DNA of 64,000 bases from positions 8,928,590 through 8,992,589 of the forward strand of contig JAVTVX010000011.1 of the NCBI GenBank assembly GCA_033439265.1, written 5' to 3'. Source of the stretch: Dillenia suffruticosa. Lineage: Eukaryota; Streptophyta; Magnoliopsida; Dilleniales; Dilleniaceae. This document shows, in pieces, positions 1 to 11,555 of this stretch. Numbering within the stretch: the stretch's first letter is position 1; each line of letters starts with the position of its first letter. The translations under genes were made by a program, and so were the position numbers. Under the pieces are notes generated by a model. It was given only the letters and a program-made list of their open reading frames with translations, did not search any database and was not told the DNA's origin.

Positions 1-322
1 CTTAACAAAATGGGATTTTAGAAAGAAAGAACTGAATACTAGAGGAGATAGCTGGGACAATGCACTATGAGCATAATGCACCATGAGCATAATGCACCCA
101 AATACTTCTGGACAAAAACTGTGAACATAGCCTGCTATATTCTAAATAGAGCCTTAATAAGACCAATCGTAAAGAAGACTTCATATGAACTTCATAAGGG
201 TAGGAAACCTAACATAACTTAATTCCATTTATTTGGATGTAAATGCTATATTTTGAATAATAGAAAAGAAACTTTGGGAAGATTGATGCAAGGAGCGATG
301 AGCAAATCTTTCTAGAATACTC
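1..322 (+). pseudogene. Copia-1 integrase fragment, before the Copia-2 insertion
   Basis: Translated on the plus strand from about 110 this gives a typical copia integrase core C-terminal stretch: VNIACYILNRALIRP, then TSYELHKGRKPNI, then FHLFGCKCYILNN. The usual family pattern is AVN-AYxxNR-xxRP-xxKTPYELxxGRKPN-FGCKCFxxN. In-frame stops and a short 18-base duplication near 61-98 show that it is dead. It stops at 322 at the target site of Copia-2; the next codons (TSSKTYRVYDK) appear at 11558. The 5' part of the gene is outside the window. Confidence 0.85.
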
Positions 323-2108
323 TGAAATACAATCTAGAGGGGTGAATAGGATGTGTGACAACTTTTTAATGGTTTGAAGGTTTTTCAGTTTGTTGAAAAT
401 GAAGGTGTGACGAAGGAATTAAAGAAAGAAGAAAAATAGAGCACACACAAAATTTTATAATGTTCCACCAAACTTGGTGTATGTCCCCTCTTAGGCACCT
501 CTTGGATTTCTACTGTTTCTACCAAATAATATAAAGTGAAACATTTACAAGTATTGTCCTTCAAAACACTTACAACCTCATAAATTATTTCTTTCTCTAA
601 AACTAAGACCAAGAATCCCTCTTTGGTTTGATCTTTCAAACTTTTATTACAAGAGAAATAGAAGAATTACAATGAGTGAAATTATAACTTTAGATGTAAC
701 AAATATAAGACTCGTAGAAAGAATTTTACAGAAGAAATGAAAATGGAGTGTTTCATTTAAACTCAAAGTGTATAGATGAAAAACAGAGTATTTAGCACTT
801 CATTCTCTTTTAACACTTGGTTCACTTTCTCTCTCTTCTTTCTATGTATTTATTGAGAGATAATGAAATAGCCATTGCAGTAGGTTTAGAATTAAATCCT
901 TTTCATTAGTGCTTCAACTGTTGCATTCAATCTCTCTCAACCATTGTAGTGTTGAACCAATAGAATTTTTTTCCTTTTGCTTTTCTATAGATTTTTCGTG
1001 TTGGCCAATAACAGAGCCTGTTTAGCTGCATAATATAAATGTCAGAGTTCAAACATAATTTTTCAAATGATTTTCCACTGATGACCTGATTTTCTAAGTC
1101 TTAAAGCAAGCTTAACTTAATTGATTTCTAATTAGCTCTATGTGTACCAATGTTTAAAAGTCAATTTATTAAGTTATCAATCGAATGGGATTAGAGAGTT
1201 ATAAATAGTTGTCGAGTAGATTTGCTAATTAGTGAAATCTTTTATAAGATGTGCTGACAATCAAGTTACTCGACCATTTCAATGTCCTTGACTAACTCAA
1301 ATTATCAAGAAATTATGAGATATACATATATGTATGCAATCATCAAACCATATGAATTATGCATTGGCAAATAATATGACTTCAGAATTTGTTATGCAAT
1401 TAAAATCGTGCTACAAATCTTATATGTAATGGTAAAAAATTTAGTCAAGGGACGATCGATTGATATTTATGTTTAATCAACTATTGGTGTTTCAATTGGT
1501 GAGCCAGTCAAATAGAATGATGAAACAGTCAATTGTTGGACTTCCTAAAAGCTAGGTCAGTCAAATAAGTAAGAGAGACAGTTGGCCAATGTAATATTTG
1601 ATCGAATGGGGAAGCTAAATAATCGACTGACTAATTAAAGCTTCCCTATATGGTCAAATGAAAAACAAGGATAGATGGCTGATTGTGTTATCGGTTGATT
1701 TGGGAAGGTGGGCAGCCGACTAACTAAGCATGTAATGCTTAGTCAACTAAATGAGCAAAAGGGGCAGCCGGGGAGCTCCCTTGCTCGGTCGGTTTAGTCC
1801 TTGCTCAGTTCGCTAATTCCCATCCTCGGTCTGAGTCCTTCCTCGGTCAACCATGCAAGCTTCATAAGCTTTGGGCGGTTGGTTGTCAACCTTGGCCAAT
1901 CGACCGTTCAATTGGTCGGTCAACCAAATTCCATAGTCGATCGACTGTGCACCATTGCACATTGCATAATTGGTTAAACGAGTCCTTTACTCGATTGGCT
2001 GAATGGATTCTTCCTATATTAAGGGATTTGCATGGTCAACGGATATTTATTAAGTTCCTGAGTTATTTGAAATATTTTACTCATCATCAAAATCTAAACA
2101 TGTCAGCA
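323..2108 (-). repeat. Copia-2 3' LTR
   Basis: 1,786-bp LTR. It starts TGAAATACAATCTAGAGG on the plus strand and ends ACATGTCAGCA, so both ends are TG...CA. It pairs with 9660-11552 along its whole length with many substitutions and small indels. The distal half contains many copies of GTCGACT-, GGTCGGTT- and AGTCAACT-like words. The ORFs at 385-639 and 1947-2186 are chance frames within it. Confidence 0.93.
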
Positions 2109-2121
2109 ATCTCTCCTTTTT
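2109..2121 (-). other. Copia-2 polypurine tract
   Basis: Directly inside the 3' LTR. On the minus strand it reads AAAAAGGAGAGAT, a purine run at the expected place for plus-strand priming. It fixes the inner LTR edge at 2108/2109. Confidence 0.8.
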
Positions 2122-2433
2122 ATGATAACAAATCAATTAAAAATTTGACACATTCTCCTCCTCAACTTATGCTATCTCCCTCTTAGTTTATACCTAGATA
2201 ATTATCAAGAAAATAATGGACATGTTATTATATAGAGTGTACACATTCAATTAATAGAAGCATGTCAACATTCAACAAAACATTACAAAATAGAAGATTG
2301 TTAATTTCATCCAATAATACTTTTCTCTCCCCTTTTTTGTCATCAGATAAAAGGGGTTAAAACAATAGCAGCATAACACACAAAGAAAGCAACAAAGTTA
2401 CAAGCCACTGAAGGAAGAAAAACCATGACTCAA
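2122..2433 (-). other. Copia-2 untranslated stretch between extra ORF and polypurine tract
   Basis: About 310 bases with no recognisable coding signal. CTCCTCC and CCCTCTT runs near 2154-2184 and CTCCCCTTTTTT near 2328 read as purine-rich words on the minus strand and may be further purine tracts, as Sireviruses often have several. No other structure is seen. Confidence 0.5.
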
Positions 2434-3741
2434 TCAATCAGATTCTTCTTCAACAATCACCTCATTAGGAGCTGATGTTATGGAGGGAGGATCCACAGTA
2501 AGAAGAGCAGGTGGAACAGGAAAGTCAACTATACCAGCTAAAGAAGATGGACCATCAAGCATTTGAAATGTGGGAAGATTAAAAAGAATAAGAGCTACAG
2601 GCATCAGGAATCTAGGGGAAGGCATGTCTTCACTATCAGAGCTTTGTGTTCTCATAGACCTCTTTTAACTACTAGTATCCGTTCCTTTTCCCATGGTCTT
2701 AATAACAGACAGCTTTTGCAAAATCTTCTCTTGGTTTTCTAACATTTTTGCCCAAATCTTTGCTATCTCATTTGTGTGTTACTCTAAGTGATCAACTCTT
2801 TGTTTCAGGGCTAAGTTATATGTTGTAATCCTAATTAAGGCCCCTCCTAGCATTTTCATGGAAAGTTCTTCTCCTAATTGTGGATTTGGAACATGACTTA
2901 CAGAAGTGGGACGTCTATCTATGTCTTGATTAATAGTGGCATGAACTTTCTGAACACTAGATTCTCCTTGAATTCTCCGATACTAAACTGGGATTGGCTC
3001 ATTCTCTATATTGATTTTCATGGTGGTCAACAAATCAGTCAGCAAGGAGTAATAAGGAAGAGAAATCTTATCAAAACTGGTTACTTCTATCATGAAGTGA
3101 GGTATTAGAAAATGTAAACCAAGATTCTTTTTGTTCATAATGTAAGCCATGATCCAACAATCTTCCTTGGTTATCGTAGCATAATTTCCTCCTCTAGGTC
3201 TAATTACATGGATAACTATTAGATGCAGCATTCTCTTGTGTAACCCTAGATCACTAGCTTTTTGGTTTACTTCCATCATCGAAAGATTTTTGAAAATGGT
3301 TATACAATTTTCCAAGTGACTACCACTCATGTACTCTTCATATTCATCATACGGAACCCATTCCATTTCACTTAATCTACAAAAGATCTTAGGTGTAATT
3401 TTCAACCCCTTTCCCTTCACATGTCTTAAAAGAGCAAACCCTTGACTTAGACTTTACCTTAGCTCTTTCCTTATTGTCACAATCAATTTTCTCTAGATTG
3501 TTGTAGAATAACCAAACCACTCTTTTATAAATCACTTTGTTGGCAACAACAACCAACAAGGACATACATCAGACAAACTATTATCATATTTAAAGTTTAT
3601 TTCCTTTAGAAAATCCCAATCTGTCAATCATCCTAAACTTCAGATGCTTGAAAAGAAAGATTTATCAAAAAGCTTACCCTTTGCGACAGAAGGAAAGGAT
3701 GATTGATCATATTTGGATGGAAGCTTGACTTTGGGTGCCAT
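2434..3741 (-). pseudogene. Copia-2 extra ORF after pol (env-like / putative plant transposon protein type)
   Basis: Minus-strand ORF between RNase H and the 3' LTR, starting at an ATG at 3741-3739 in a near-ideal plant context (CAACAATGGC). The longest open piece (3420-2983) contains ITPKIFCRL, DEYEEYMSGSHLEN, VIHVIRPRGG, NLGLHFLIPHF and LPYYSLLTDLL. The C-terminal piece (2655-2434) is proline-rich and ends in an acidic EEESD. The HxxxPRGG...LG...LPY pattern resembles the plant family called putative plant transposon protein and the env-like ORFs of Sireviruses; I recognise the pattern but have not searched it. It has the same arrangement as the Copia-1 ORF at 14034-14872. Several stops and at least one frameshift break the N-terminal third. 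I see no convincing signal peptide or membrane segment, so an envelope role is not shown. Confidence 0.7.
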
Positions 3742-4679
3742 TGTTGAAGAACCGTTGTTGAGAATGATTGAGAGAGAATTTTGAGTGTTGTAGAAGACTT
3801 TTAAAAGTCTTGCATAAGTGTTTCGGAAAAGATAAAGCTTTAATATTTAGAAGGAAGTAAGAGGGATGGTCGTGTTTATTAATACTTCATTTAGTTCATT
3901 CATGTGTAATAAATGTGTTAGATGTAAATTAGTTGAAGCAAGCTTTAATGATTTGAGAAGATAATGAGTAGCTTGTGAGATTGAGAAAAGAAAGCAGCTT
4001 GTGAGTAGCTTGTAGAGTTTGCGGAGCAGCTTAGGACTTTGTGAGACACTGTTGAAAGCTTAGTACAGGAAGATGAATGGACATAAGATCCGTCAGCTGA
4101 CTATATGTGAATTAAGACTTGGGTGGTCGGCATTGAATCTTTGGACGGTCGGCTACCTATTCTAGGCAGTCAACCATGTATGGTTGGGTGGTCCGTACCC
4201 TTTTTGGGCGATCAATTTCCTTGGGTGGTGCCTTTTTGGGCAGTCAGCTACCTTGGTTTACACCTTGGGCAGCCGACTGCCTTTCTTGGGCGGTCGGCTG
4301 CCTAGGCTTATTGCCCAGGGCAGTTAACTGCCTTTACTAGGCGATCAGCTATCCTGCATTACAATAATTGGTTTTCTCGCACAGTTGATAAAGGAGCCTG
4401 AAAGCAATAAGTCAGTCAACTAGAAGGGGTATTAGTCGACTGAATTTGGAAGTCAATCGATTAAGACTTTGCCATGGTCAATTGCTTAGTCTAAGATAAG
4501 AAACGGTCGATTGATTTCTTCACCCGGTCAACTAAAAAGTGAATCGTGGTCGATTGACTTTTCAAGTTGGTCTACGAAATTCCCTTTTTTGAACATATTC
4601 GGTTGACCTTTCATAAGAATGGTAGACTGAAAATAAGAAATCACATAGAACACTCAATGAATCACATAGAATACCCAAT
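3742..4679 (-). other. Copia-2 spacer between RNase H and extra ORF
   Basis: About 940 bases without coding potential. Just upstream (minus sense) of the extra ORF's ATG is a pyrimidine/AC-rich stretch (CAACACTCAAAATTC) that looks like a plant 5' leader, with a weak TTTTAAAA box at 3799-3806. The middle holds an array of GGTCGGCTGCC-like words (listed separately), and 4380-4620 contains GTCAACT/GTCGATTG words like those of the LTRs. Confidence 0.55.
4118..4345. repeat. degenerate GGGCGGTCGGCTGCC-like array in Copia-2 spacer
   Basis: At least ten variants of a GC-rich word (GGTCGGCTACC, GGCAGTCAACC, GGGCAGTCAGCTACC, GGGCAGCCGACTGCC, GGGCGGTCGGCTGCC, GGGCAGTTAACTGCC) follow each other every 20-30 bases, separated by TT/CTT spacers. 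Each word is close to palindromic. The plus-strand ORF over it (4123-4305) is a by-product of the repeat. Confidence 0.7.
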
Positions 4680-7600
4680 TCGGATTAGAGTTTACTGTTA
4701 TTCTTTTTAATTTCTTAGGTCAATCATTCTTAAATCTTTTCTCAATTTATAAAATTTATTTTGATCTAGAGACTTTATAAATATGTTTGTTATTTGTTTT
4801 TGAGTATCAACATACTCAAGTATTATATCATTCTTTAGAACTTGATCTCTGATATAGTGATGCCTAACCTTTATGTGTTTTGTTCTTGACTAATGCACTA
4901 AGTTTTTAGTTACGTTAATTGCACTTGTATTATCACACCTGATTGGAATACATTCTATCTCAATTCCATAATCTTGTATTTGATGTTTAATCTATAATGA
5001 CTGAGCATGGCATTGCCCAACTGCCACATACTCAGCTTTAGTGATTGAAGTTGCTACACTTCATATCAAAAAAAAAAAAGTTGCTATACTGTTTTGTTTT
5101 TTGGATGACCATGACACCAGCATGCATTCAAAGACTTAACAACTCCCATCGGTTCTTTTGCTATCTAATTTGCCTCTGAGAAGCCATGCAATTGAAAATT
5201 TGAATTTCTATCATATCACTATCCCAAATTCATAGAGTTTTTAAGATATCTAACAATTCTTTTCATAGCAACTAGGTGAGATTCTTTGGAGTCTAATTGA
5301 AATCTAGCACATAGACATGCACCAAAATTATATGTCTAATTGAGAAGTTGTGAGATAGAGAAGTGAACCTATCAACTTCTATACAATTTTTGATATACTG
5401 ACTTCCCTTTGTCATCCTTACTAGTACTCATTGGTGTTGCATTGCTTTTATAGTCATCAAAACCAAATTTCTTGATCAATTCCTTGTGAATTTGGATTGA
5501 TCAATAAAAATTCCTTTCTCTGTTTGTCTAATTTGCAATCCAAGAAAATAATTTAGATCACCCATCATGCCCATTTCAAACTCAGATTGCATGTTCTTAG
5601 CAAATTTTTGACAGAAATTTTCACTAGTTTCTCTAAAAACTATGTTATCCATATATATCTAAACTATTAAAATGTCTCTATCACACCTTTTTATAAACAA
5701 GGTTGCATCAACTTTCCTCTGTCAAATTCTTTTTCAATAAGAAAATCACTAAGTCTTTCTACCAAATTCTAGAAATTTGTTTGAAACCATATAGAGCCTT
5801 TGATAATTTGAATATATAATCTAAATGTCTAGGGTCCTCATATCCTGGGGTTGTTTTACACATAATGTTTTATCGATTAATCCATTGACCAATGCACTTT
5901 TAGCATCCATTTGATAAAGTTTGAAGTTCATAAAACAAGAGAAGGCTAGGAGCATCCTAATGGCTTCTATTTTAGGTATTAGAGCATAAGTTTCATCATA
6001 ATCAATGTCTTCCTCTTGGCTATATCCTTTAACCACTAATCTTGCTTTGTTTCTATGTATCACACCATACTCATCTAATTTGTTATGAAATAGCCACTTA
6101 GTTCCTATCACTGACTAATCTTTAGACCTAGCAACTAAATCCCAAATATCATTTCTTTCAAATTAATTCAACTTTTCTTACATTGTCATAATTCAATTTT
6201 CATCCTCTAGAGCTTCTTTTATAGTTTTTAGTTCAATTTAATATATGAAAACTACAAATTCACGTTGATTATGTGCTACTGACCTTGTTCTCATCCCTAC
6301 ATTTGGGTCTCCTATAATGTTTTTAGTATTTACACTTTTCTAAGTGCTGGTATTCTATTTCTTCTTGTCTTGTTTCTTAATTCTCACGATTGTCATTTTC
6401 ATCTGAATGTTCATCTTCTTTTTTTACTTCTTCTTTGTCTATTGAGTTGATTTCGTTAACTACAAGTTCTGGAGAATCATCTTTTGTATTTTCTATTTGA
6501 GTTCTTTCATATTCATTAAGTTGTACATGTGTGGATTGTTCAACGGTTATTGTTCTTTTATTGTATACTCCATAGGTTTTGCTACTTGTGGAATATTCTA
6601 GAAAAATTGTTTCATCACTCTTTGCATCAAATTTTTCTAGGATTTCTTTGCCATTATTAAGTACATAACACCTAAATCTAAATACTTGAAAATATCATAT
6701 GTTTGGTTTCTTTCCTTTATATAGATCATAAGGTGTCTTTTTTAATATTGGCCTAATTGAGGTTCTATTAAAAATGTAACATGCAGTGTTAATTGCCTCA
6801 GTGCAAAAATAAACATTGCTCTAGCCATTTGCTCTAAGATTCTATTCTTTCTTTCTATGATACCATTTTGTTGAGGAGTTTTAGGTGTAGAGATATTGTG
6901 GAATATTCCTAAATCATCACAGTATTCTTACATTTTCTTATTTTTAAACTCTTTGTCATGATCACTTTTAATGTTGTTAATTTTATACCCTTTTCATTTT
7001 GGATTTTCTTACAAAACTTTATGAACATTTCACTAGTTTCTTTTTTCTTAGCTAAAAATAATATTGATTTATATTTAAAATAATCATCTACAATTACAAA
7101 CCCACAATGTTTGCCTCCTAAGCTTTGTTTTCTGATTGGCCCAAATAAATCCAAATGAAAAGTTCTAATGATCTTGATGTTGTTACTATGTTCTTAGGTT
7201 TGGAAGAACTTTTAGTTTGTTTTCCTATCATGCAAATATTACATAATCTATCTCTTTTATATTTTATTTTCAGGAGACTTTTAACTAAATCTTTTCTAAC
7301 TAATTTTTAGATTAAATCCATGCTTGCATGTTCTAATATTCTATGTCATAATATTGAATTATCAGCATTTAGGGCCATCGGACAAATTTCATCCTTCTCT
7401 GGTATATTGTCAAAGTCCATTACATATATATTTCATTTCCTTGTTCCTCTAGATTTTATGATCTTATTATCCCTATCAAGTATCAAACATTCATAGCAAT
7501 CAAACAGAACAAGGTATCCTTTACCGTATAATTGACTAATGTTTAATAGATTATGCTTTAGTCCTTTGACAAATAAAACATGCTCAATTTATGCAAAGCA

Positions 7601-7760
7601 CTTACCCACCTTGTTGATCCCAATTATGCTACCTTTTGGAGTTCTCCCTTATCACAACTTTTCCTCCATTTATTTCTAGAGAATGGAACTTAGATGGGTC
7701 ACTAGTCATGTGTCGAGAACAACCACTTTCCAGAAACCAAATTTTCGTGCTTTCTTTGGC
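4680..7760 (-). pseudogene. Copia-2 pol: protease, integrase, RT, RNase H (broken)
   Basis: Minus-strand remnant of a copia polyprotein in the order protease-integrase-RT-RNase H. The protease motif WFLESGCSRHMTSD (normally DSG) is near 7745-7690. The integrase core (7154-6909) begins MDLFGPIRKQSLGGKH and contains FVIVDDY. RT has GTKWLFHNKLDE and RNKARLVVKGYSQEE (6110-6000), and the catalytic YVDD box reads YMDN near 5650. RNase H contains CDNTSAIN near 4930 and ends close to 4680. DSG to ESG and YVDD to YMDN remove catalytic aspartates, and there are many stops and frameshifts, so no activity is expected. It would have acted in the retrotransposon particle and nucleus. Confidence 0.9.
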
Positions 7761-7788
7761 TTTCAAACATACCTGCAAAATATTTTAA

Positions 7789-9430
7789 TCAAACTTTGGC
7801 TTTTGATACCCAACTTCTTTTGGGTCTGCTACTATTAGATTTGATTTTTAGTTCATTTCTAGATACCCTTTTCATTACAATCCTGATCTCTTTGTTTATA
7901 GGTTTTCTCTTAGTCTCTATTTTTGGTGTATTTCTTATGCTTCTTCTTAATTTATAATTTTGTGCATCATGTCTGGCTTTTATACAAATATAGCAATGAT
8001 CCTTGATTTGTTCTGATCTATAGACAAACAAAGTGTATAAACCTTTTTGTTTTTGCATATGATTATATCCTAGTTCAGTTTTATCACATACAGCTCTTTG
8101 TGTTTCTAATATTAAATCTAATTTATCTTGAGTCACTATGAGTTTTAGAAGTTTGTCTTAAACTCTAAGTTTGTTTTTCTTCCTATTCGAGTTTCTATTT
8201 TTCTTCTGAAAGTTTTTCGATATTAAGTGTATTAGCACTTGTTTGAATTTTCTCTTGTAGTTCAGCGTTTTTGATTTTTATAACATTATTTGCTTCCTTA
8301 AGAGTCTCAACTACTTTTTTCTGTTTTCATTTTGTTTTTATTCAATTTTTTCTTTCTGGTTTAATTCATTACTTAATTTTCCTTTTTCTTCTTCTAATCT
8401 GTTTATTATTTTAATCGGTTTCTTATTTTTCATGTTCATTATTTTTAACTCTTTGAATGATTCTAGGAGTGTTTCTTGTAAATTAGAAATAGAGAAATTT
8501 TCAGAATTAGAATCAGAATCATAAGAGATAGAGTTTTGAGAATTTACCTGATTTTCGTCATAATATTCCAAGGCTATAATAAAGCATTGGTTAGCTTGTT
8601 TTTCGGTTGCTTCCTCTTCATCAGAGCTACTGCTTTCGTCACTCCAAGAAGCCAATGCCTTCTTCTTTCCTTTCTTTTTTGCTTTCTTTTCATTTTCTTT
8701 AGTTGGGGGTATTCTACTTTGATGTGCCTAGGTCTCTTACACTTGTAGCACCTTATCACATCCTTCTTTTCTTTTTTATCCCCTTTCCTAAATTCTCTTA
8801 TTCCTTTATTCTTTCTTCTCATCATGAACTATTTAAATTTCCTGGTCAGTAAAGTCATATCTTTGTCATCATCCTCCTCGCTTCAGCAATTAGTGCAATT
8901 TTTTTGTACTTCTCATCCCCAGCTGAACCCTTAATATTCATCTTCATCCCGTGGGTAGTAAGGGAGCCAACAAATTGGATCATGGTTGGAGTTTTCAGAT
9001 TTTTGGATTCTTCTATGGCTATTACTTTGGCTTCCCAAGACTTAGGCATATAACTCAACACCTTATCGACTATATCTTCTTGACTAATTCATTTCCCTAG
9101 AAGCCGTAATTCATTCATGATGGTGTTGAATCTAGTAATCATCTTTCTTACAGTCTCCCCATCTTTCATTTTAAAGGCTTCATACTTTTACTTAAACATT
9201 CTAATTTTATTCTTTTTCACATGATTGGTACCCTCATACGTCACCTCTAGTCTCTCCCAAATCTCCTTAGCAATAATATAGGAAGATATCGTATTATACT
9301 CATCTAGACTTGATGTTAAGTGCAATAAATTTATAGCCTTACAATTTACCCTATATGCCTTTTTCTCTTCTGCCATCACATTTTTCATTTTTTATAGGCA
9401 CCTTAACTCCATCTACTTCCTCACTTAGAA
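7789..9430 (-). pseudogene. Copia-2 gag (Sirevirus type, broken)
   Basis: Nucleocapsid/capsid gene on the minus strand. The UBN2-type capsid part lies at 9388-8855 with INLLHLTSSLDEYNTIS, AKEIWERLEVTYEGT and MPKSWEAKVIAIEESKNLKT. A zinc knuckle near 8755-8715 (CYKCKRPRHIKVEY) is followed by an acidic serine-rich segment (SDESSSSDEEE), then a coiled-coil-like lysine/glutamate stretch. A second knuckle (CYICIKARHDAQNY) follows QRAVCDKTELGYNHM. This two-knuckle layout is characteristic of Sireviruses. In both knuckles the last cysteine is tyrosine. Frameshifts separate the pieces. Confidence 0.88.
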
Positions 9431-9645
9431 ATTCTAACCCTTCTTCTATTATTTCCCAAGTTGTTTCATCTTGGGCAATAATAAATTCCTCATTCTTTAT
9501 TTTCAATAATTATAGTTATTGCCATTGAAAAAAGGGACTTATTGGTGGAACAAGTTTCAAAGGGTACAATATCACCATTAAGTGTCATTTTTGGAAAGAA
9601 CATAGGATCTTTCGCTATAGTTGTTAATCCTAACACTAGACATCT

Positions 9646-9657
9646 ACTTTGATACCA
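9646..9657 (-). other. Copia-2 primer-binding site (initiator tRNA-Met type)
   Basis: On the minus strand this reads TGGTATCAAAGT, close to the canonical TGGTATCAGAGC complementary to the 3' end of initiator tRNA-Met. It lies two bases inside the 5' LTR edge at 9660 and fixes element polarity as minus. Confidence 0.85.
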
Positions 9658-9659
9658 AT

Positions 9660-11552
9660 TGAAATACAAGCTAGAGGGGGTGCATAGTTTATGTGGTAAT
9701 TTTTTGATGGTTTCAAGGTCTTTCAGTTTGTTGAAAATGAAGGTGAGGTGAAAGAATTGAAGAAAGAAGAAAAATAGAGCACACACAATTTTATAGTGAC
9801 TTAACCAAACTCGGTGCACATTATTTCGAATCAACTCTTGGATTTTCATTATTTCTACCAAAAGTATAGCACACTTGCTTTCAGGTGCATGTGAAACCTT
9901 TAGAAATATTTCCTCTCGAAATACTTACAACCTCACAGGTTTTTTCTCACTTTAAACCCAAGATCGAGAATTCGTCTTTGATCTTTTGAACTTTCAGTAT
10001 AGGAAAAATGGAAGTGTTACAATGAGTAAAGTTACAACTTTAGATGTAAGAAATATGAATCTCACAAAAATTATTTTACACAAGAAATAAAAACAAAGTG
10101 GTTCATTTAAAACTCAGAGTGTGCAGATGAAAAATAGAATATTTAGCACTTCGTTCTCTTTTAGCACTTGGTTCGTTTACTCTCTCTTCTTTTCTATGTA
10201 TTTATTGAGAGATGATGAAATAGTCATTGCAGCAGGTTCAAATTTGAATCCTTTTCATTATTGTTTCAACCTTCGCATTCAATCTCTCTCAACCGTGGCT
10301 TTGTAGAACCAATAGAATTGTTTTCTTTTTACTTTTCTATAGATTTTTCATGTTGGCCAATAACAGAGCTTGCTTTTGCTACATAATATGAACGTTAGAG
10401 CTCAAACATATTTTTTAAATGATTTTCCACTAATGACATGATTTTTTAGTCTTAAAGCAAGCTTAACTTGAATGATTTCTAATTAATTCTGTGTGTACCA
10501 AAGTTCAAAAGTCAATTGATTAACTTTTCAATTGACTGGGTTTAGAGAGTTATAAATAATTGTCAAGTGGATTTGCTAATTAGTCGAGCCTTTTAAAAGA
10601 TGTGCTGATTGTCAAGTTACTTGACCATTTCAATGTTCTTGACTAATTCAAACTATCAAGCAATTGTGAGATATTCATACGTGCGTGCAATCATCAAACC
10701 ATATGAAATATGGATTGGCAAATAATATGAGTTTAGCATTTGTTATGCAATTAAAATCAAGCTATAATCTTATATGCAGTGGTAAAAATTTTAATAAAGG
10801 GATGGTTGACTAATAGTTATGTTCAGTTGACTATTGGTGCTCCAAGTGGTGAGTTAGTCGAATAAAATGATGAAACGATCGACTGTTGGCTTCCAAAAGC
10901 TTGTCAGTCGAATAAATAAGAGAGATAGTTGGCCAATTTAACATTTGGTCGAATGGGAAGCTGAATGGTCGGCTGACAAATCAAGGCTTGCTTATACGGT
11001 CGAAAGGAAAACAAGGATAGCCAGCTGGTTGTGTTGTCAGTTGAATAGGGAAGGTAGTCAGCTGGCTGACTAAGCATGTAATGCTTAGTCGGCCAAATAA
11101 GCAAAAGGGGCAATTAGCTGGCTCCCTTGCTCGATTGGCGGAGTCTTTACTCAATCGGCTAAGACCCATCCTCAATCGACTAAGACCCATCATAGGTCGG
11201 GCGAGTCCTTGCTTGGTCGACTATGCAAGCTTCATAAATTCTGGACAATCGATTAGCAGCCTTGGCCGATTGACGGTGCAGTGGGTTGATCAGCTGAATT
11301 CCATAGTCGGTCAACCGTACACCATTATACATTGCATAGTTGGTGAACTGAGTCCTTTACTTGGTCGGTTGAATGGATACTTCCTATGTGCTATGTTAAT
11401 TTTCATGCTATGTTAAGGGATTTGCATAGTCGACTGATATTCGTTAAGTTCCATGAGTTATTTGAAATATATTGCTTATTATCAAAATCTAAATATCCAA
11501 GCATACTTATTTGAAATATATTACTTATTATCAAAATCTAAATATCCAAGCA
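9660..11552 (-). repeat. Copia-2 5' LTR
   Basis: 1,893-bp partner of the LTR at 323-2108. It starts TGAAATACAAGCTAGAGG and ends CCAAGCA, followed by TACTC, which repeats the bases at 318-322. It is longer than its partner partly because of a 49-bp tandem duplication at its outer end. It is rich in GTCGACT/GGTCGGTT words in the second half. The ORFs inside it on both strands are chance frames. Confidence 0.93.
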
Positions 11553-11555
11553 TAC
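11458..11555. repeat. 49-bp tandem duplication spanning LTR end and part of the target duplication
   Basis: Two adjacent 49-base copies (11458-11506 and 11507-11555), starting TTATTTGAAATATATT and ending CCAAGCATAC, differ at one base. Each copy includes the LTR terminus plus the first three bases (TAC) of the target duplication, so the duplication arose after insertion. Confidence 0.93.

Larger units (their letters stand above)
323..11552 (-). mobile_element. Copia-2: complete but dead Sirevirus-like Ty1/copia element nested in Copia-1
   Basis: Full-length LTR retrotransposon in minus orientation. The LTRs are 323-2108 (3' LTR) and 9660-11552 (5' LTR); both begin TGAAATACAA on the plus strand and end in GCA. 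The 5-bp target duplication TACTC is at 318-322 and 11553-11557. A primer-binding site complementary to initiator tRNA-Met lies beside the 5' LTR and a purine tract beside the 3' LTR. Internal order on the minus strand is gag with two zinc knuckles, protease, integrase, RT, RNase H, a long spacer, the extra ORF and the 3' LTR. The gag pattern (UBN2-type domain, acidic serine-rich stretch, coiled-coil-like stretch, second knuckle) matches Sireviruses. All ORFs are broken. The LTRs are clearly diverged, so the insertion is old. Confidence 0.95.

Noticed and set aside
4123-4305. Plus-strand frame over the GGTCGGC array
   Set aside because: Periodic repeat translated in frame; antisense to the element.
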